Origin: Reyranella sp. CPCC 100927
GTDB lineage: Bacteria; Pseudomonadota; Alphaproteobacteria; Reyranellales; Reyranellaceae
Direction: 5' to 3'
DNA: 64,000 nt
Assembly (NCBI RefSeq): GCF_007859315.1
Contig: NZ_VOHA01000014.1
Location: 62,001-126,000 of the forward strand
Part shown: positions 29,117-37,702 of the stretch, one piece after another
Numbering within the stretch: the stretch's first letter is position 1
Layout of the letters: every line of letters starts with the position of its first letter
The notes under the pieces: model-generated
What the model saw: the letters and a program-made list of their open reading frames with translations, nothing else
The model's database searches: none
What the model was told of the DNA's origin: nothing
Program-made: the position numbers and the translations under genes

Positions 29117-30487
29117 TGGATCCCTGCATTATCCGAGTGGCAGGGCCCGGTGTTCCTGCGCATCGTCGAGGCGCTGGCCGCCGACATCGACAGCGGCCGG
29201 CTGGCACGCGGCCAGCAGCTGCCGACGCACCGGGCGCTGGCCCAGGCTCTGGATGTCGACCTGACGACGGTGACGCGCGCCTACGGCGAGGCGCGTCGGC
29301 GCGGGCTCTTGGACGCACAGGTTGGTCGCGGCACCTTCGTGTCGGAGACGACGGCGCGCGCCGCCCGCGACATCGCCTTTCCGGTCAGGATCGACCTGTC
29401 GATGAACGTGCCGCCGCAGCCGGTCGAGGCGAATCTCGAGTTGCGCATCGCCCAGGGGCTGGAGGCCATCCGCACCGGCTCGAGCTTCAGCGCCTATCTG
29501 AACTACCAGCCACCCGGCGGCAGCGACGAGGAGCGGGCAGTCGCGGCGCGCTGGCTGCGCCAGCGCCTGCCGCAAGCCGATGCCGAGCGCCTGGTGATCT
29601 ATCCCGGCAACCAGGTGATCCTGTTCAACGCGCTGCTGGCGTTGGCGGCGCCGGGCGACGTGGTGCTGACCGAGGCGCTGACGTTTCCCGGCATGAAAGC
29701 CGCGGCGGCGGCACTGGGCGTCCGCCTGATCGGCGTCGCCATGGACGGCGAGGGCATCGTGCCCGAGGCGCTGCGGGCGGCGTGCAAGGCGCATCAGCCC
29801 AAGGCGGTCTACCTGACGCCGACCCAGCACAACCCGACCACCGCGACCATGGGCGCCGCACGACGCCAGGCGATCGCCGACATCATCCGCCGCAGCCGCA
29901 CCGCGCTGATCGAGGACGATGCCTATGGCCTGCTCGAACCGGCGATGGCGCCGATCGCCACCTTGATCCCCGAGCGCACCTGGTTGGCGGTCGGGTTGTC
30001 CAAATGCATCGCGCCGGCGTTGCGCGTGTCGTACCTGTTGGCACCCGACGCGGCGGCGGCACAAATCATGCGCGGCAAGCTGCAGGCCACCTTGCAGATG
30101 CCGCCACCGCTGATGGTGGCGCTGGTGACGCACTGGCTGCGTACCGGCATCGCCGACAAGATCATCCAGGCGATCCGCGGCGAGGCGGCCGGGCGCCAGC
30201 TGCTGGCCCGCAAGCTTCTGAAAGGCGTTGCGTTCGCCGCCCGACCCAACGGCCACCACCTGTGGCTGCCGCTGCCGGCGCGCTGGAACCGCGTCGCCTT
30301 CCTGGCGCACGCCTTGCAGCACGGCCTGGCGGTGGTGGGCGATGATGCCTTCGCGACGGACGCCATGTCGTCGCCGGCCGTGCGCGTCTCGCTGGGGGCC
30401 GCCCGCAACCGCGCCGAACTGGCGCAGGCGCTGGAGCGCCTCGCCGGCGTGCTGAAGGCGCCGGTGCAGACCACGCAGATCGTCTAG
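29111..30487 (+). CDS. MocR-type (GntR/aminotransferase) PLP-dependent regulator
   Basis: 458 residues. A GntR winged helix is at about 10-80 (GPVFLRIVEALAADIDSGRL, then LPTHRALAQALDVDLTTVTR). A fold-type I aminotransferase domain follows, with TPTQHNPTTATM and the PLP lysine in VGLSKCIAPALRVSYLL. Related proteins use PLP or an amino-acid aldimine as signal and regulate vitamin B6, taurine, GABA or amino-acid genes. Both the DUF983 gene and itself are candidate targets through the inverted repeat at its start. The ATG at 29111 is fixed by the absence of upstream in-frame similarity. Confidence 0.9.
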   Translation: MDWIPALSEWQGPVFLRIVEALAADIDSGRLARGQQLPTHRALAQALDVDLTTVTRAYGEARRRGLLDAQVGRGTFVSETTARAARDIAFPVRIDLSMNVPPQPVEANLELRIAQGLEAIRTGSSFSAYLNYQPPGGSDEERAVAARWLRQRLPQADAERLVIYPGNQVILFNALLALAAPGDVVLTEALTFPGMKAAAAALGVRLIGVAMDGEGIVPEALRAACKAHQPKAVYLTPTQHNPTTATMGAARRQAIADIIRRSRTALIEDDAYGLLEPAMAPIATLIPERTWLAVGLSKCIAPALRVSYLLAPDAAAAQIMRGKLQATLQMPPPLMVALVTHWLRTGIADKIIQAIRGEAAGRQLLARKLLKGVAFAARPNGHHLWLPLPARWNRVAFLAHALQHGLAVVGDDAFATDAMSSPAVRVSLGAARNRAELAQALERLAGVLKAPVQTTQIV

Positions 30488-30942
30488 AGCACAGGACGGA
30501 AAGGTTGATCTGTCGGGGCAATCGCCGGGGCGCGCTGACATCGTCGGCGCGGATGGTCACCGGCGCCAAACTTCTTTGACAGCAACACCGCAGGATCCTT
30601 CGCGGCGCTCAGAATGACGGCAACGTTGTCTTCGGCGATGATCTTCCCACGCCATAGCACTGCGTCGGGGAGCGAAGAGGCGTTACGAGATATTTCTGAT
30701 GTCGATTTTTGGACTCTTGTCGATGCCGCACCCTGCGCTGTAACTGGCCACAAGTCCGCGTTCTCGCCGCCGGAGATGCCGGGCGCTTCGTAGGCCCGGC
30801 GTCGTGGGGCAGAGCCGCCCGCCGGCCGAACGGGCGTTTCGGCGCTGCCGTCACCGGCAAACCTCGAACGATCTGCTGCCGCGTCAGGCTTCGGCAGACC
30901 TTTGCCGAGGCAGGAGCGTTCGATGGCCGTAATCGCCCGCGC

Positions 30943-30970
30943 ACGGGTTTCCGCAATTTCCGCAACCCGT
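30943..30970. repeat. 28-bp dyad repeat, copy 1
   Basis: Arms ACGGGTT and AACCCGT enclose two 9-bp direct units TTTCCGCAA (30948-30956 and 30957-30965). It differs from copy 2 (31112-31139) at one base. Confidence 0.8.
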
Positions 30971-31111
30971 TCTGCCGGCTCGTATGGGCTCCAGTGAGAG
31001 AAAACGCGGGGCCGTTTCTGTCGTTTGTCTGTCAGGTCAGGAAAACCCGCTCATGCCTTGGAATCGCAGCCATCCCGCACATTTGTCCTTTCTGTCACCG
31101 CTGTCGTGGCC

Positions 31112-31139
31112 ACGGGTTTCGGCAATTTCCGCAACCCGT
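31112..31139. repeat. 28-bp dyad repeat, copy 2
   Basis: Same as copy 1 except C to G in the first 9-bp unit (TTTCGGCAA). Here the arms extend to 8 bp, CACGGGTT and AACCCGTG. It lies 65 bp beyond the stop of the phosphodiesterase-like gene. Confidence 0.8.
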
Positions 31140-31203
31140 GCTGCGTCTTTCGCCCCAGCTCTGCCGCGGTTCTGCTTGCCCGGAAGCGGTAGCAACCGGG
31201 CGA

Positions 31204-32205
31204 CTACCTGAAATGCCAGCGTTCACCCTGTTGCGGCAGGATGAAGCGCACGCCGACGTCGTTGCCGGCCTGCAACTCGGCCAGCATCTTGGCCTGCGGC
31301 TGCTCCGGCGTCAGCGCGTACTTGATGTGGCTGATGATCACCGGCAGGTCCTTCAGGGCGTTGCCGCCGGCCAGCCCGTCGAGCTCGCGCAGGGACATCA
31401 GGATCCATTTCGGCGTCAGGTGACCGAACAGCAGGTTGTCCGGCCGGTCGCTGGTGTAGGACGCCTCGATGACGATCGCCTTCAGCCGCCGCTGCTTCAC
31501 CTTGTCGGCCACTGCCGACCAGATGTCGCGCATCCGCGTCGTTTTCTCGACCGAGTCCGGCCCGGTATCGCCGAAGCACAGGACGCCCTCGCCGTCGCTT
31601 TCGACCAGGAAGGCCGTCGACTCGACGCCGCCATGGCTCAGCGGGAAAGCCGTCACCGTCATCCTGGTGTCCTTGACCGGCATCGCGACACCCGGCGCCA
31701 GGTCGGCGATCGTGAACTTCTTGAGATGCGGTTCCTTGCCGCGATCGGTGAAGTTGGGCCACGCCCGCCAGTTGAAGTAGGTGTCGACCAGCGCCGTGCC
31801 GACCGAGGGCAGGGCATAGATCGGCTTCTTGCTGTCGTCGGGCGAGGCGATGATCAGGCCGGCGACATGGTCCAGGTGCGCGTGGCTCACCAGGTAGCCC
31901 TTGATCTTGTGGGTCAGCACATAGCCCACGCGACTGAGCGGGACATCCGCCGGCACCGTGATGTGGGCGAAGGCGCCTTTCTCCTCGGCCACGCGCAGGC
32001 CATTCACCAGCGCGCCGGCGTCGCAGGTCACGGCGTTGTCGTCATTGTGCGGCCGGATCAGGAAGGCGCTGAGGTTGCCGTCCTGGATGCCGCCCAGCGC
32101 GCCCAGCGCCACTACGTCGAAGCCGTCGGCGGCGCGCGTGACGCCCGCGACGGCCATCGTGGCCGCGACCGTTGCCGCAGCCGCGATGGCGCGTGCCCTT
32201 ACCAT
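31204..32205 (-). CDS. exported class II 3',5'-cyclic-nucleotide phosphodiesterase-like metallohydrolase
   Basis: 333 residues from ATG 32205. A signal peptide (MVRARAIAAAATVAATMAVA, ending near TRAA) precedes a metallo-beta-lactamase fold with His108, His110, Asp112 and His113 (SHAHLDHVAGL), the motif of class II cyclic nucleotide phosphodiesterases such as yeast PDE1. Other landmarks are FPLSHGGVESTAFLVE, CFGDTGPDS and VIISHIKYAL. It should act in the periplasm. Its start overlaps the glyoxalase II stop by 7 nt, a coupling without an obvious biochemical reason. Confidence 0.83.
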   Translation of the reverse strand: MVRARAIAAAATVAATMAVAGVTRAADGFDVVALGALGGIQDGNLSAFLIRPHNDDNAVTCDAGALVNGLRVAEEKGAFAHITVPADVPLSRVGYVLTHKIKGYLVSHAHLDHVAGLIIASPDDSKKPIYALPSVGTALVDTYFNWRAWPNFTDRGKEPHLKKFTIADLAPGVAMPVKDTRMTVTAFPLSHGGVESTAFLVESDGEGVLCFGDTGPDSVEKTTRMRDIWSAVADKVKQRRLKAIVIEASYTSDRPDNLLFGHLTPKWILMSLRELDGLAGGNALKDLPVIISHIKYALTPEQPQAKMLAELQAGNDVGVRFILPQQGERWHFR

Positions 32206-32990
32206 TTGTTGCGCAGCTCGCGCAGCTTGAGGAACACGGTCTTGGGGTCGGGGTTGTCGGGCAGGTCGGGGAAGGCCTCGCGCAGGCGGCGGATCACCGA
32301 CGGGCTGGTCAGCCGGAAGAACGTGTTGATCTCGCGCTCCAGCGCCAGGGTCGTGACCAGCGCCTTGGCGGGATCCTGCTGCTGCATACCCGGCAGCAGG
32401 TCCTTGGCCTTGGCGTTGTCGGGCTCGCGATCGAGCGTGAAGGCGAGGTTGTTCGCGATGTAGTCGTGGCCGGGATAGATCAGGGTGTTTTCCGGCAGCT
32501 TGTCGAGCTGCTGGGCGAAGGTGCCATAGAGCTCGCTGGGATGGCCGCCGTTGTGGCAGTTGCCCGCGCCGGCGTTGAACAGGGTGTCGCCACAGAACAG
32601 CGCCGGATGATCGCCGTGCGAGCGCAGGCAGATATGGCACATGGTGTGGCCGGGCGTGTCCATGCACTCGAGCTCGACGGTCTTGCCGACCTTGATCACG
32701 TCGCCGGCGCCCAGCCCGCGATCCAGGCCCGGGATCTTGTCCTTGGCGTTGGCATGCGCCAATACCTTGGCGCCAGTGGCGGCCACCACCTGGCGGTTGC
32801 CGCCGGTATGGTCGCCGTGTTCGTGCGTGTTCAGGATCTGCGTGATGGTCCAGCCTTTGTCCTTGGCGACCGCCAGGCACTTGGCATGATCCAGCGGATC
32901 GATCGCCAGCGCCTCGCCGGTTTCCTTGCAGGCGATCAGGTAGTTGAAGTTGCGATAGGCATTGCCGGTCCAGATCTGCTCGACGATCAT
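32199..32990 (-). CDS. gloB: hydroxyacylglutathione hydrolase (glyoxalase II)
   Basis: 263 residues of the metallo-beta-lactamase fold. Metal ligands are His56, His58, Asp60 and His61 (NTHEHGDHTGGN). Further landmarks are DTPGHTMCHICLRS, CGDTLFNAGAGNCHNGG and YPGHDYIANN. The C-terminal helical domain ends PKTVFLKLRELRNKW, typical of glyoxalase II. It hydrolyses S-lactoylglutathione to lactate and glutathione. Its last codons are shared with the start of the phosphodiesterase-like gene. Confidence 0.9.
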   Translation of the reverse strand: MIVEQIWTGNAYRNFNYLIACKETGEALAIDPLDHAKCLAVAKDKGWTITQILNTHEHGDHTGGNRQVVAATGAKVLAHANAKDKIPGLDRGLGAGDVIKVGKTVELECMDTPGHTMCHICLRSHGDHPALFCGDTLFNAGAGNCHNGGHPSELYGTFAQQLDKLPENTLIYPGHDYIANNLAFTLDREPDNAKAKDLLPGMQQQDPAKALVTTLALEREINTFFRLTSPSVIRRLREAFPDLPDNPDPKTVFLKLRELRNKW

Positions 32991-33075
32991 GATGCGTCCT
33001 CGTGGTGTGTGTTGCCGGCAGTGTAGGGCGGCGGCGGGTGGTCGTCACCCCTGCGGTACATCGAGGGAGGAAGCA

Positions 33076-34668
33076 ATGACGCGTTCCGTCGTGTCCATGG
33101 CGTTCTGGGTTGTGGTGGCTTCCCTGGCGGCCATGTCTACCGTCCGGGCTGAGAAATACGGCGGGATTCTCAAGATCCAGCACATGGACTCGCCGCCCAG
33201 CCCCTCGATCCACGAAGAGGCGACCGTCTCCGTTGCAGTGCCGTTCATGGCGGTCTTCAACAATCTTGTCATGTACGACCAGAAGGTGGCGCGCAACAGC
33301 TTCGACTCGATCGTGCCCGATCTCGCCACCAGCTGGTCCTGGAACGAGGACGGCACCAGGCTCGCCTTCAAGCTGCGGCAGGGCGTGAAATGGCACGACG
33401 GCAAACCGTTCACTGCCCAGGATGTGCGCTGCACGTTCGAACTGCTGCTCGGCACCGGCGAAGCCAAGCTGCGGCGCAACCCGCGATCGGCTTGGTATGG
33501 CAACGTCGAGAAAGTGACGGTCGAGGGTGACTTCGACGTCACCGTGCATGTCAAAAACCGACAACCCTCGCTGCTGGCGCTTCTGGCATCGGGCTATTCA
33601 CCGATCTATCCCTGCCACGTCTCGCCGGCGGACATGCGGCGCAAGCCGATCGGTACGGGCCCGTTCAAGTTCGTCGAACTGCGCACGAACGAGGCCATCA
33701 AGCTGATCAAGAACGGCGACTACTGGAAGCCGGGCCGCCCGTTTCTCGACGGCATCGAGTACAGCGTCATCTCCAACCGCTCGACCCGCATGCTGGCCTT
33801 CATCAGCGGCGCCTTTGACATGACGTTTCCAACCGATGTCACCGTGCCGCTGCTGGCCAACATCCGCAAGGATGCACCGCACGCGCAATGCACCATGCGC
33901 ACCACGGGCGTCAGCACCAATCTCATCGTCAACCGCGACGTGCCGCCGTTCGACGATCCGCGCATTCGCCGCGCCATGGCGCTGGCGCTCGATCGCCAGG
34001 CTTTCATCGACATCCTGAGCGAGGGCCTGGACAAGATGGGGGGCACCTTGCTGCCACCACCGGAAGGCGTCTGGGGGCTGCCGCCCGAGATGCTCAAATC
34101 CATCGTCAGCTACGGAGACGTCGCCAAGAACCGCGAGCAGGCGCGCGAGCTGATGAAGCAGGTGGGCTATGGCGCCGACAAGCGGCTGAAGATCAAGGTC
34201 AGCACCCGCAACATCCCCACCTTCCGCGATCCGGCGGTGATCCTGATCGACCAGCTCAAGCACATCTGGATCGATGGCGAGCTCGAGGTCATCGATACCG
34301 CCGTCTACTACAACCGCGTGTTCAACAAGAACTATACCGTGGCGATGAACCAGACCGGCTCGGCCGTCGACGATCCCGACCAGAACCTGTTCGAGAACTA
34401 TGCCTGCGGCTCGCTGCGCAACTACAACAACTACTGCAACGCCGAGATGACCAAGCTGTTCGAGGCCCAGTCGCGCGAGACCGACTTCAAGAAGCGCCAG
34501 CAGATGGTGTGGGACATCGACCGACGGCTGCAGGAGGACATCGCCCGGCCGATCATCTTCCACGGCGTTGCCGCCGGCTGCTGGCAGCCGCACGTCAAGG
34601 GCGTCACCATCATGGTCAACAGCATCTATAACGGCTGGCGCTTCGAGGACGTGTGGATGGACAAATAG
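33076..34668 (+). CDS. ABC transporter substrate-binding protein, peptide/opine family (SBP family 5)
   Basis: 530 residues from ATG 33076 with GGGAGGAAGC upstream. Signal peptide MTRSVVSMAFWVVVASLAAM, cleaved near VRA. Family motifs are SIVPDLATSWSWNEDGTRLA, FKLRQGVKWHDGKPFTAQDV and IGTGPFKFVEL. These periplasmic proteins bind di- or oligopeptides, or other nickel- or opine-like ligands. No permease or ATPase genes adjoin, so it is an orphan receptor in this window. The flanking genes are a hypothetical downstream and glyoxalase II upstream, divergent. Confidence 0.88.
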   Translation: MTRSVVSMAFWVVVASLAAMSTVRAEKYGGILKIQHMDSPPSPSIHEEATVSVAVPFMAVFNNLVMYDQKVARNSFDSIVPDLATSWSWNEDGTRLAFKLRQGVKWHDGKPFTAQDVRCTFELLLGTGEAKLRRNPRSAWYGNVEKVTVEGDFDVTVHVKNRQPSLLALLASGYSPIYPCHVSPADMRRKPIGTGPFKFVELRTNEAIKLIKNGDYWKPGRPFLDGIEYSVISNRSTRMLAFISGAFDMTFPTDVTVPLLANIRKDAPHAQCTMRTTGVSTNLIVNRDVPPFDDPRIRRAMALALDRQAFIDILSEGLDKMGGTLLPPPEGVWGLPPEMLKSIVSYGDVAKNREQARELMKQVGYGADKRLKIKVSTRNIPTFRDPAVILIDQLKHIWIDGELEVIDTAVYYNRVFNKNYTVAMNQTGSAVDDPDQNLFENYACGSLRNYNNYCNAEMTKLFEAQSRETDFKKRQQMVWDIDRRLQEDIARPIIFHGVAAGCWQPHVKGVTIMVNSIYNGWRFEDVWMDK

Positions 34669-34739
34669 TCGACGCGGCGCGTCATGGTTCGATCACATTT
34701 TGCAGCGACTGTGGCCGCCGACGACGATGAGGGGCGGCC

Positions 34740-35609
34740 ATGACGCAGCAAGCAGCCGGCGGTACGCCGCGCAACGTTCCCGACGGCGACGATCTGGCGC
34801 TGCTGATGCGTTGCTATGGTTATCGCGTCACGCGCGCCGGCACGATGACCGGTGATCCAACCCCGCCGACGCCGGCGGAACTGGCCGAAGCCGATCGCAG
34901 AGGGTGGCGGCCGCGGCACACCGAACAGCTGTCGGCCCGCGCCTTCATCACCAGGGCGGTCGCTGCCGCGCAGGCCCTGCGCCGCGATGATGTGGCGGCG
35001 GGCTTCATCGCCGGTGTCGGCGGCAGTGCCCCGCGCGGACGCCAGACGCTGATCTCTTACGCCTGGGCCATCCACTTGCCGCAGGCACTGGAAGAGTCAG
35101 CGCCGGCACTGCCCGATTGCGGTCTGGACGACCCGGTCGAGATCGATGTCGCCGACAAGCTGGTTCGCCTGGCCCTGGGATCGGTCTGGAATGAGCTGCC
35201 GGAGCACTATCTGCCAGACCTCGAAGCGGCGGCCTGCCATGGTCTGCCGAAGCCCACGGCCGAGGACACCAGCCGCTTCCGCGATCTCCTCGCCATCATC
35301 GCCGCTCAGCCGCCGGAAATCACGCCCGGCGCACTCGAGAAGGAGATCGCCCGCCGCAAGGTCATCCCGCGCAGCGATAAATATCAGCGCTACGGCATTC
35401 TCCAGGCGCTGGCGGAGGCCGGCGTGATGCCCAACCCCGATCTCGCACCGTCGCTCGACCGCCATGTCTCGCGCGCCGAGGTCCATCGCGCCCAGGCCCT
35501 CGCCAAGGGCGCGCCGCGCTCCGATATCGTGCCGCCGCTGGCGAACTGGCGCGGCGCGATGGGGATCGACCGCCAGCGGCTGCAGGCGCTGTTCGGCGTT
35601 TCGCTGTAG
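34740..35609 (+). CDS. hypothetical protein, 289 residues
   Basis: No family recognised. It is a soluble, largely alpha-helical protein without signal peptide or membrane segment. Notable stretches are AFITRAVAAAQALRRDDVAA, RQTLISYAWAIHLPQAL and DKYQRYGILQALAEAGVMPN. There are no obvious catalytic motifs. ATG 34740 follows GAGGGGCGGCC. It is codirectional with the upstream binding protein (71-bp gap) and convergent with the HEXXH protein gene, and could be expressed with either. Confidence 0.65.
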   Translation: MTQQAAGGTPRNVPDGDDLALLMRCYGYRVTRAGTMTGDPTPPTPAELAEADRRGWRPRHTEQLSARAFITRAVAAAQALRRDDVAAGFIAGVGGSAPRGRQTLISYAWAIHLPQALEESAPALPDCGLDDPVEIDVADKLVRLALGSVWNELPEHYLPDLEAAACHGLPKPTAEDTSRFRDLLAIIAAQPPEITPGALEKEIARRKVIPRSDKYQRYGILQALAEAGVMPNPDLAPSLDRHVSRAEVHRAQALAKGAPRSDIVPPLANWRGAMGIDRQRLQALFGVSL

Positions 35610-35643
35610 CGACTCGGCCGCGGCGGAAACACCGCGGTCGCGA

Positions 35644-36297
35644 TCACCAGTCCTTCCACTTGTTGGACGGGAACTTCGTTCCGAGGTTCCAGTCCATGAC
35701 TTGTTCGGGCTGGAACAGCGGTCCCAGCGTCGCCGAATAGAAGGCGATCACGGCGTCGCGCAGCGGCTTGAATTCCGCCGCCGAGATCACGGCCGATTTG
35801 TCGGTCGCCAGCTTCTTGGACATCATCAACGCCTCGGCAGCGTCATAGAGTTTGATCGACAGCGGATCCTTGCCGATCGTGGGATGCGCGGCATGGTCGA
35901 TATGGGTGCCGAAACCACGGCACAGCCGTTCCACCAGGAAGGCGACACCTTCGTTGGATGCCCGCGTGAAGACGTACTTGCGGATATCGACGGCCGCGTG
36001 GGTGTACTCGTGCGCCAGCGTGAAACGAGCTTCGGCGTCACCGAGCTTGCTGGCATTGACGTAGACGACGTCGTGGACGGCATCGTAGGCGGCGACAGAG
36101 ACGTTGTTCTCCAGCCGCTGGGGCGCATCGACCACGCCGACATCGTCGGTGTCCACGCGGTGCCGGATGTGATGCAGCAGGTAGCGGTGGAACAGGCACT
36201 TGCTGCCGCGTTCCTCCAGCGTGAACGAGAAATCGGTGTTGGCGAGGGCGGTGGCGACGAGGGCGTTGACCCGCATCGCGAGGGCGCGGTCGGACAT
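35644..36297 (-). CDS. putative zinc metallopeptidase-like protein (HEXXH)
   Basis: 217 residues from ATG 36297 with GGAGGAAGACC upstream. His96, Glu97 and His100 (TLAHEYTHAAVDI) form a HEXXH zinc site; a Glu in TRASNEGVAFLVERLCRGFG could be the third ligand, as in gluzincins. VVYVNASKLGDAEARF precedes it. There is no signal peptide. The closest general type is the DUF4157/metalloprotease-like toxin or effector group, but no family is certain. It is convergent with the unknown gene at 34740. Confidence 0.7.
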   Translation of the reverse strand: MSDRALAMRVNALVATALANTDFSFTLEERGSKCLFHRYLLHHIRHRVDTDDVGVVDAPQRLENNVSVAAYDAVHDVVYVNASKLGDAEARFTLAHEYTHAAVDIRKYVFTRASNEGVAFLVERLCRGFGTHIDHAAHPTIGKDPLSIKLYDAAEALMMSKKLATDKSAVISAAEFKPLRDAVIAFYSATLGPLFQPEQVMDWNLGTKFPSNKWKDW

Positions 36298-36499
36298 GAC
36301 GGTCTTCCTCCTGCAGTGCTTGACGCGGCAATCGACGCAAAGCAGGGGACGTCGGCCCCTCAGGCTGCACGCTATGTCGCGAGGGCACACCGATCATCAT
36401 CCGATCGGATGAGACGGAGCCCAGTGCCGCCGGCCCTTGCGCCGGCCGCCGCCGTGGGGCACTGAAGGATCAACAAACAAGCGACTGGGAGGACGTTAC

Positions 36500-37507
36500 A
36501 TGATCAGGATTCATCCGCTTTCTCTACCCCGCCGCCGCGCGTTGCGGTTGGCCGCCGGCAGTGCGCTCGCGGCGCCGATGCTGGCCTCCGGCATGGCGCG
36601 GGCCGCCGACGAGTGGCCCACCAAGCCAGTGCGCTACATCGTCGTCTTTCCGCCCGGCGGCCCCACCGACACGCTCTCGCGCATCGTCTGCCAGGCACTC
36701 TCCGAACTGACCGGCCAGCAATTCATCGTCGAGAACAAGGCAGGCTCGGGCGGCAATATCGGCGCCGAGGCCATCGCGCGGTCGGCGCCCGACGGCTACA
36801 CCATCGGCCTCTACACGGTCGCCGCGCACGCCATCGCGCCGACCCTGTATGCCAAGCTGCCGTTCGATGCCGCCAAGGATTTCACCGGCATCGCCATGCT
36901 GTGGTCGGTACCCAACATGCTGATGACGCGGCTCGATTTTCCGGCGAACACCCTGGCCGAGCTGATCGCGACGGTGAAAGCCAATCCCGGCAAGTACTCC
37001 TTCGCTTCGTCGGGCTCGGGCACCACGCCGCATCTGACCGGCGAGCTTTTCAAGCAGCTCGCCCAGGTCAACCTGCTGCACGTGCCCTATCGCGGCAGCG
37101 CGCCGGCGCACCAGGACCTGCTGGCAGGCCAGGTCGACATGATGTTCGACAACATCCCGGGTCCCCTCGGCCTGATGCGCGGCGGCAAAGTGAAGGGCTT
37201 CGCTGTGACCTCCAAGGAACGCCATCCCGCCGTGCCCGACCTGCCGGCGATGGCGGAACTGCTGCCCGGCTTCGAGATCACGTCGTGGGGCGGCATCTGT
37301 GCGCCCGCGGGTGTGCCGCCGGCGATGATCGAGCGGCTCTCGGCACTGTGCCGCAAGGCGCTGGAGAGCCCGTCGGTGAAGGAGGCGTTCGACAAGCAGG
37401 GCGCCACGCGCACCTGGATGAGCCGCGCCGACACCGAAGCCTTTCGCGCCCTGGACGAAAAGCGCTTCGCCCCCATCATCAAGGCCTCCGGCGCCAAAGT
37501 GGATTGA
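36500..37507 (+). CDS. tripartite tricarboxylate transporter (Bug/TctC) substrate-binding protein
   Basis: 335 residues from ATG 36500, preceded by GGGAGGACGTTAC. The twin-arginine-like signal LPRRRALRLAAGSALAAPML ends near ARAA. Family motifs are VRYIVVFPPGGPTDTLSRIV, VENKAGSGGNIGAEAIARSA, HVPYRGSAPAHQDLLAGQVD and MFDNIPG. Tat export would imply folding before secretion. The convergent downstream gene is a thiamine diphosphate enzyme; such pairs often handle 2-oxo acids, but the link is inference. Confidence 0.88.
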   Translation: MIRIHPLSLPRRRALRLAAGSALAAPMLASGMARAADEWPTKPVRYIVVFPPGGPTDTLSRIVCQALSELTGQQFIVENKAGSGGNIGAEAIARSAPDGYTIGLYTVAAHAIAPTLYAKLPFDAAKDFTGIAMLWSVPNMLMTRLDFPANTLAELIATVKANPGKYSFASSGSGTTPHLTGELFKQLAQVNLLHVPYRGSAPAHQDLLAGQVDMMFDNIPGPLGLMRGGKVKGFAVTSKERHPAVPDLPAMAELLPGFEITSWGGICAPAGVPPAMIERLSALCRKALESPSVKEAFDKQGATRTWMSRADTEAFRALDEKRFAPIIKASGAKVD

Positions 37508-37702
37508 GTCCCTCCCCAGAGGAGTGGATACATTGTTGCCGTCGTCTTGAGAGAAGCGAGGACCTCCGGGGTTCGGCCAGTGAAGACAGCGCTGGCGACG
37601 GCTGGGACCGCGCCGCTCCAGCGGCGCGGTCCGGCCCGTCACAAGCGGCATCCTGTCCTACAGATACAGCCAGCAAAGAAACCCGTGGTATGCGGGCCGT
37701 GC

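Larger units (their letters stand above)
30488..31203. other. 716-bp stretch without a recognisable gene
   Basis: No frame here has family motifs or a convincing ribosome binding site; frames that cross it are shadows. It holds a decayed half of a family A palindrome near 30590-30618 (AGGATCCTTCGCGGCGCTCA) and two copies of a 28-bp dyad at 30943 and 31112. It may be a former mobile segment, a small RNA locus or a binding region. Confidence 0.6.

Noticed and set aside
30709-32463. 584-residue plus-strand frame across the gene-free gap and the phosphodiesterase-like gene
   Set aside because: No start signal or motifs; the minus-strand genes explain most of it. The part in the gap has no independent support.
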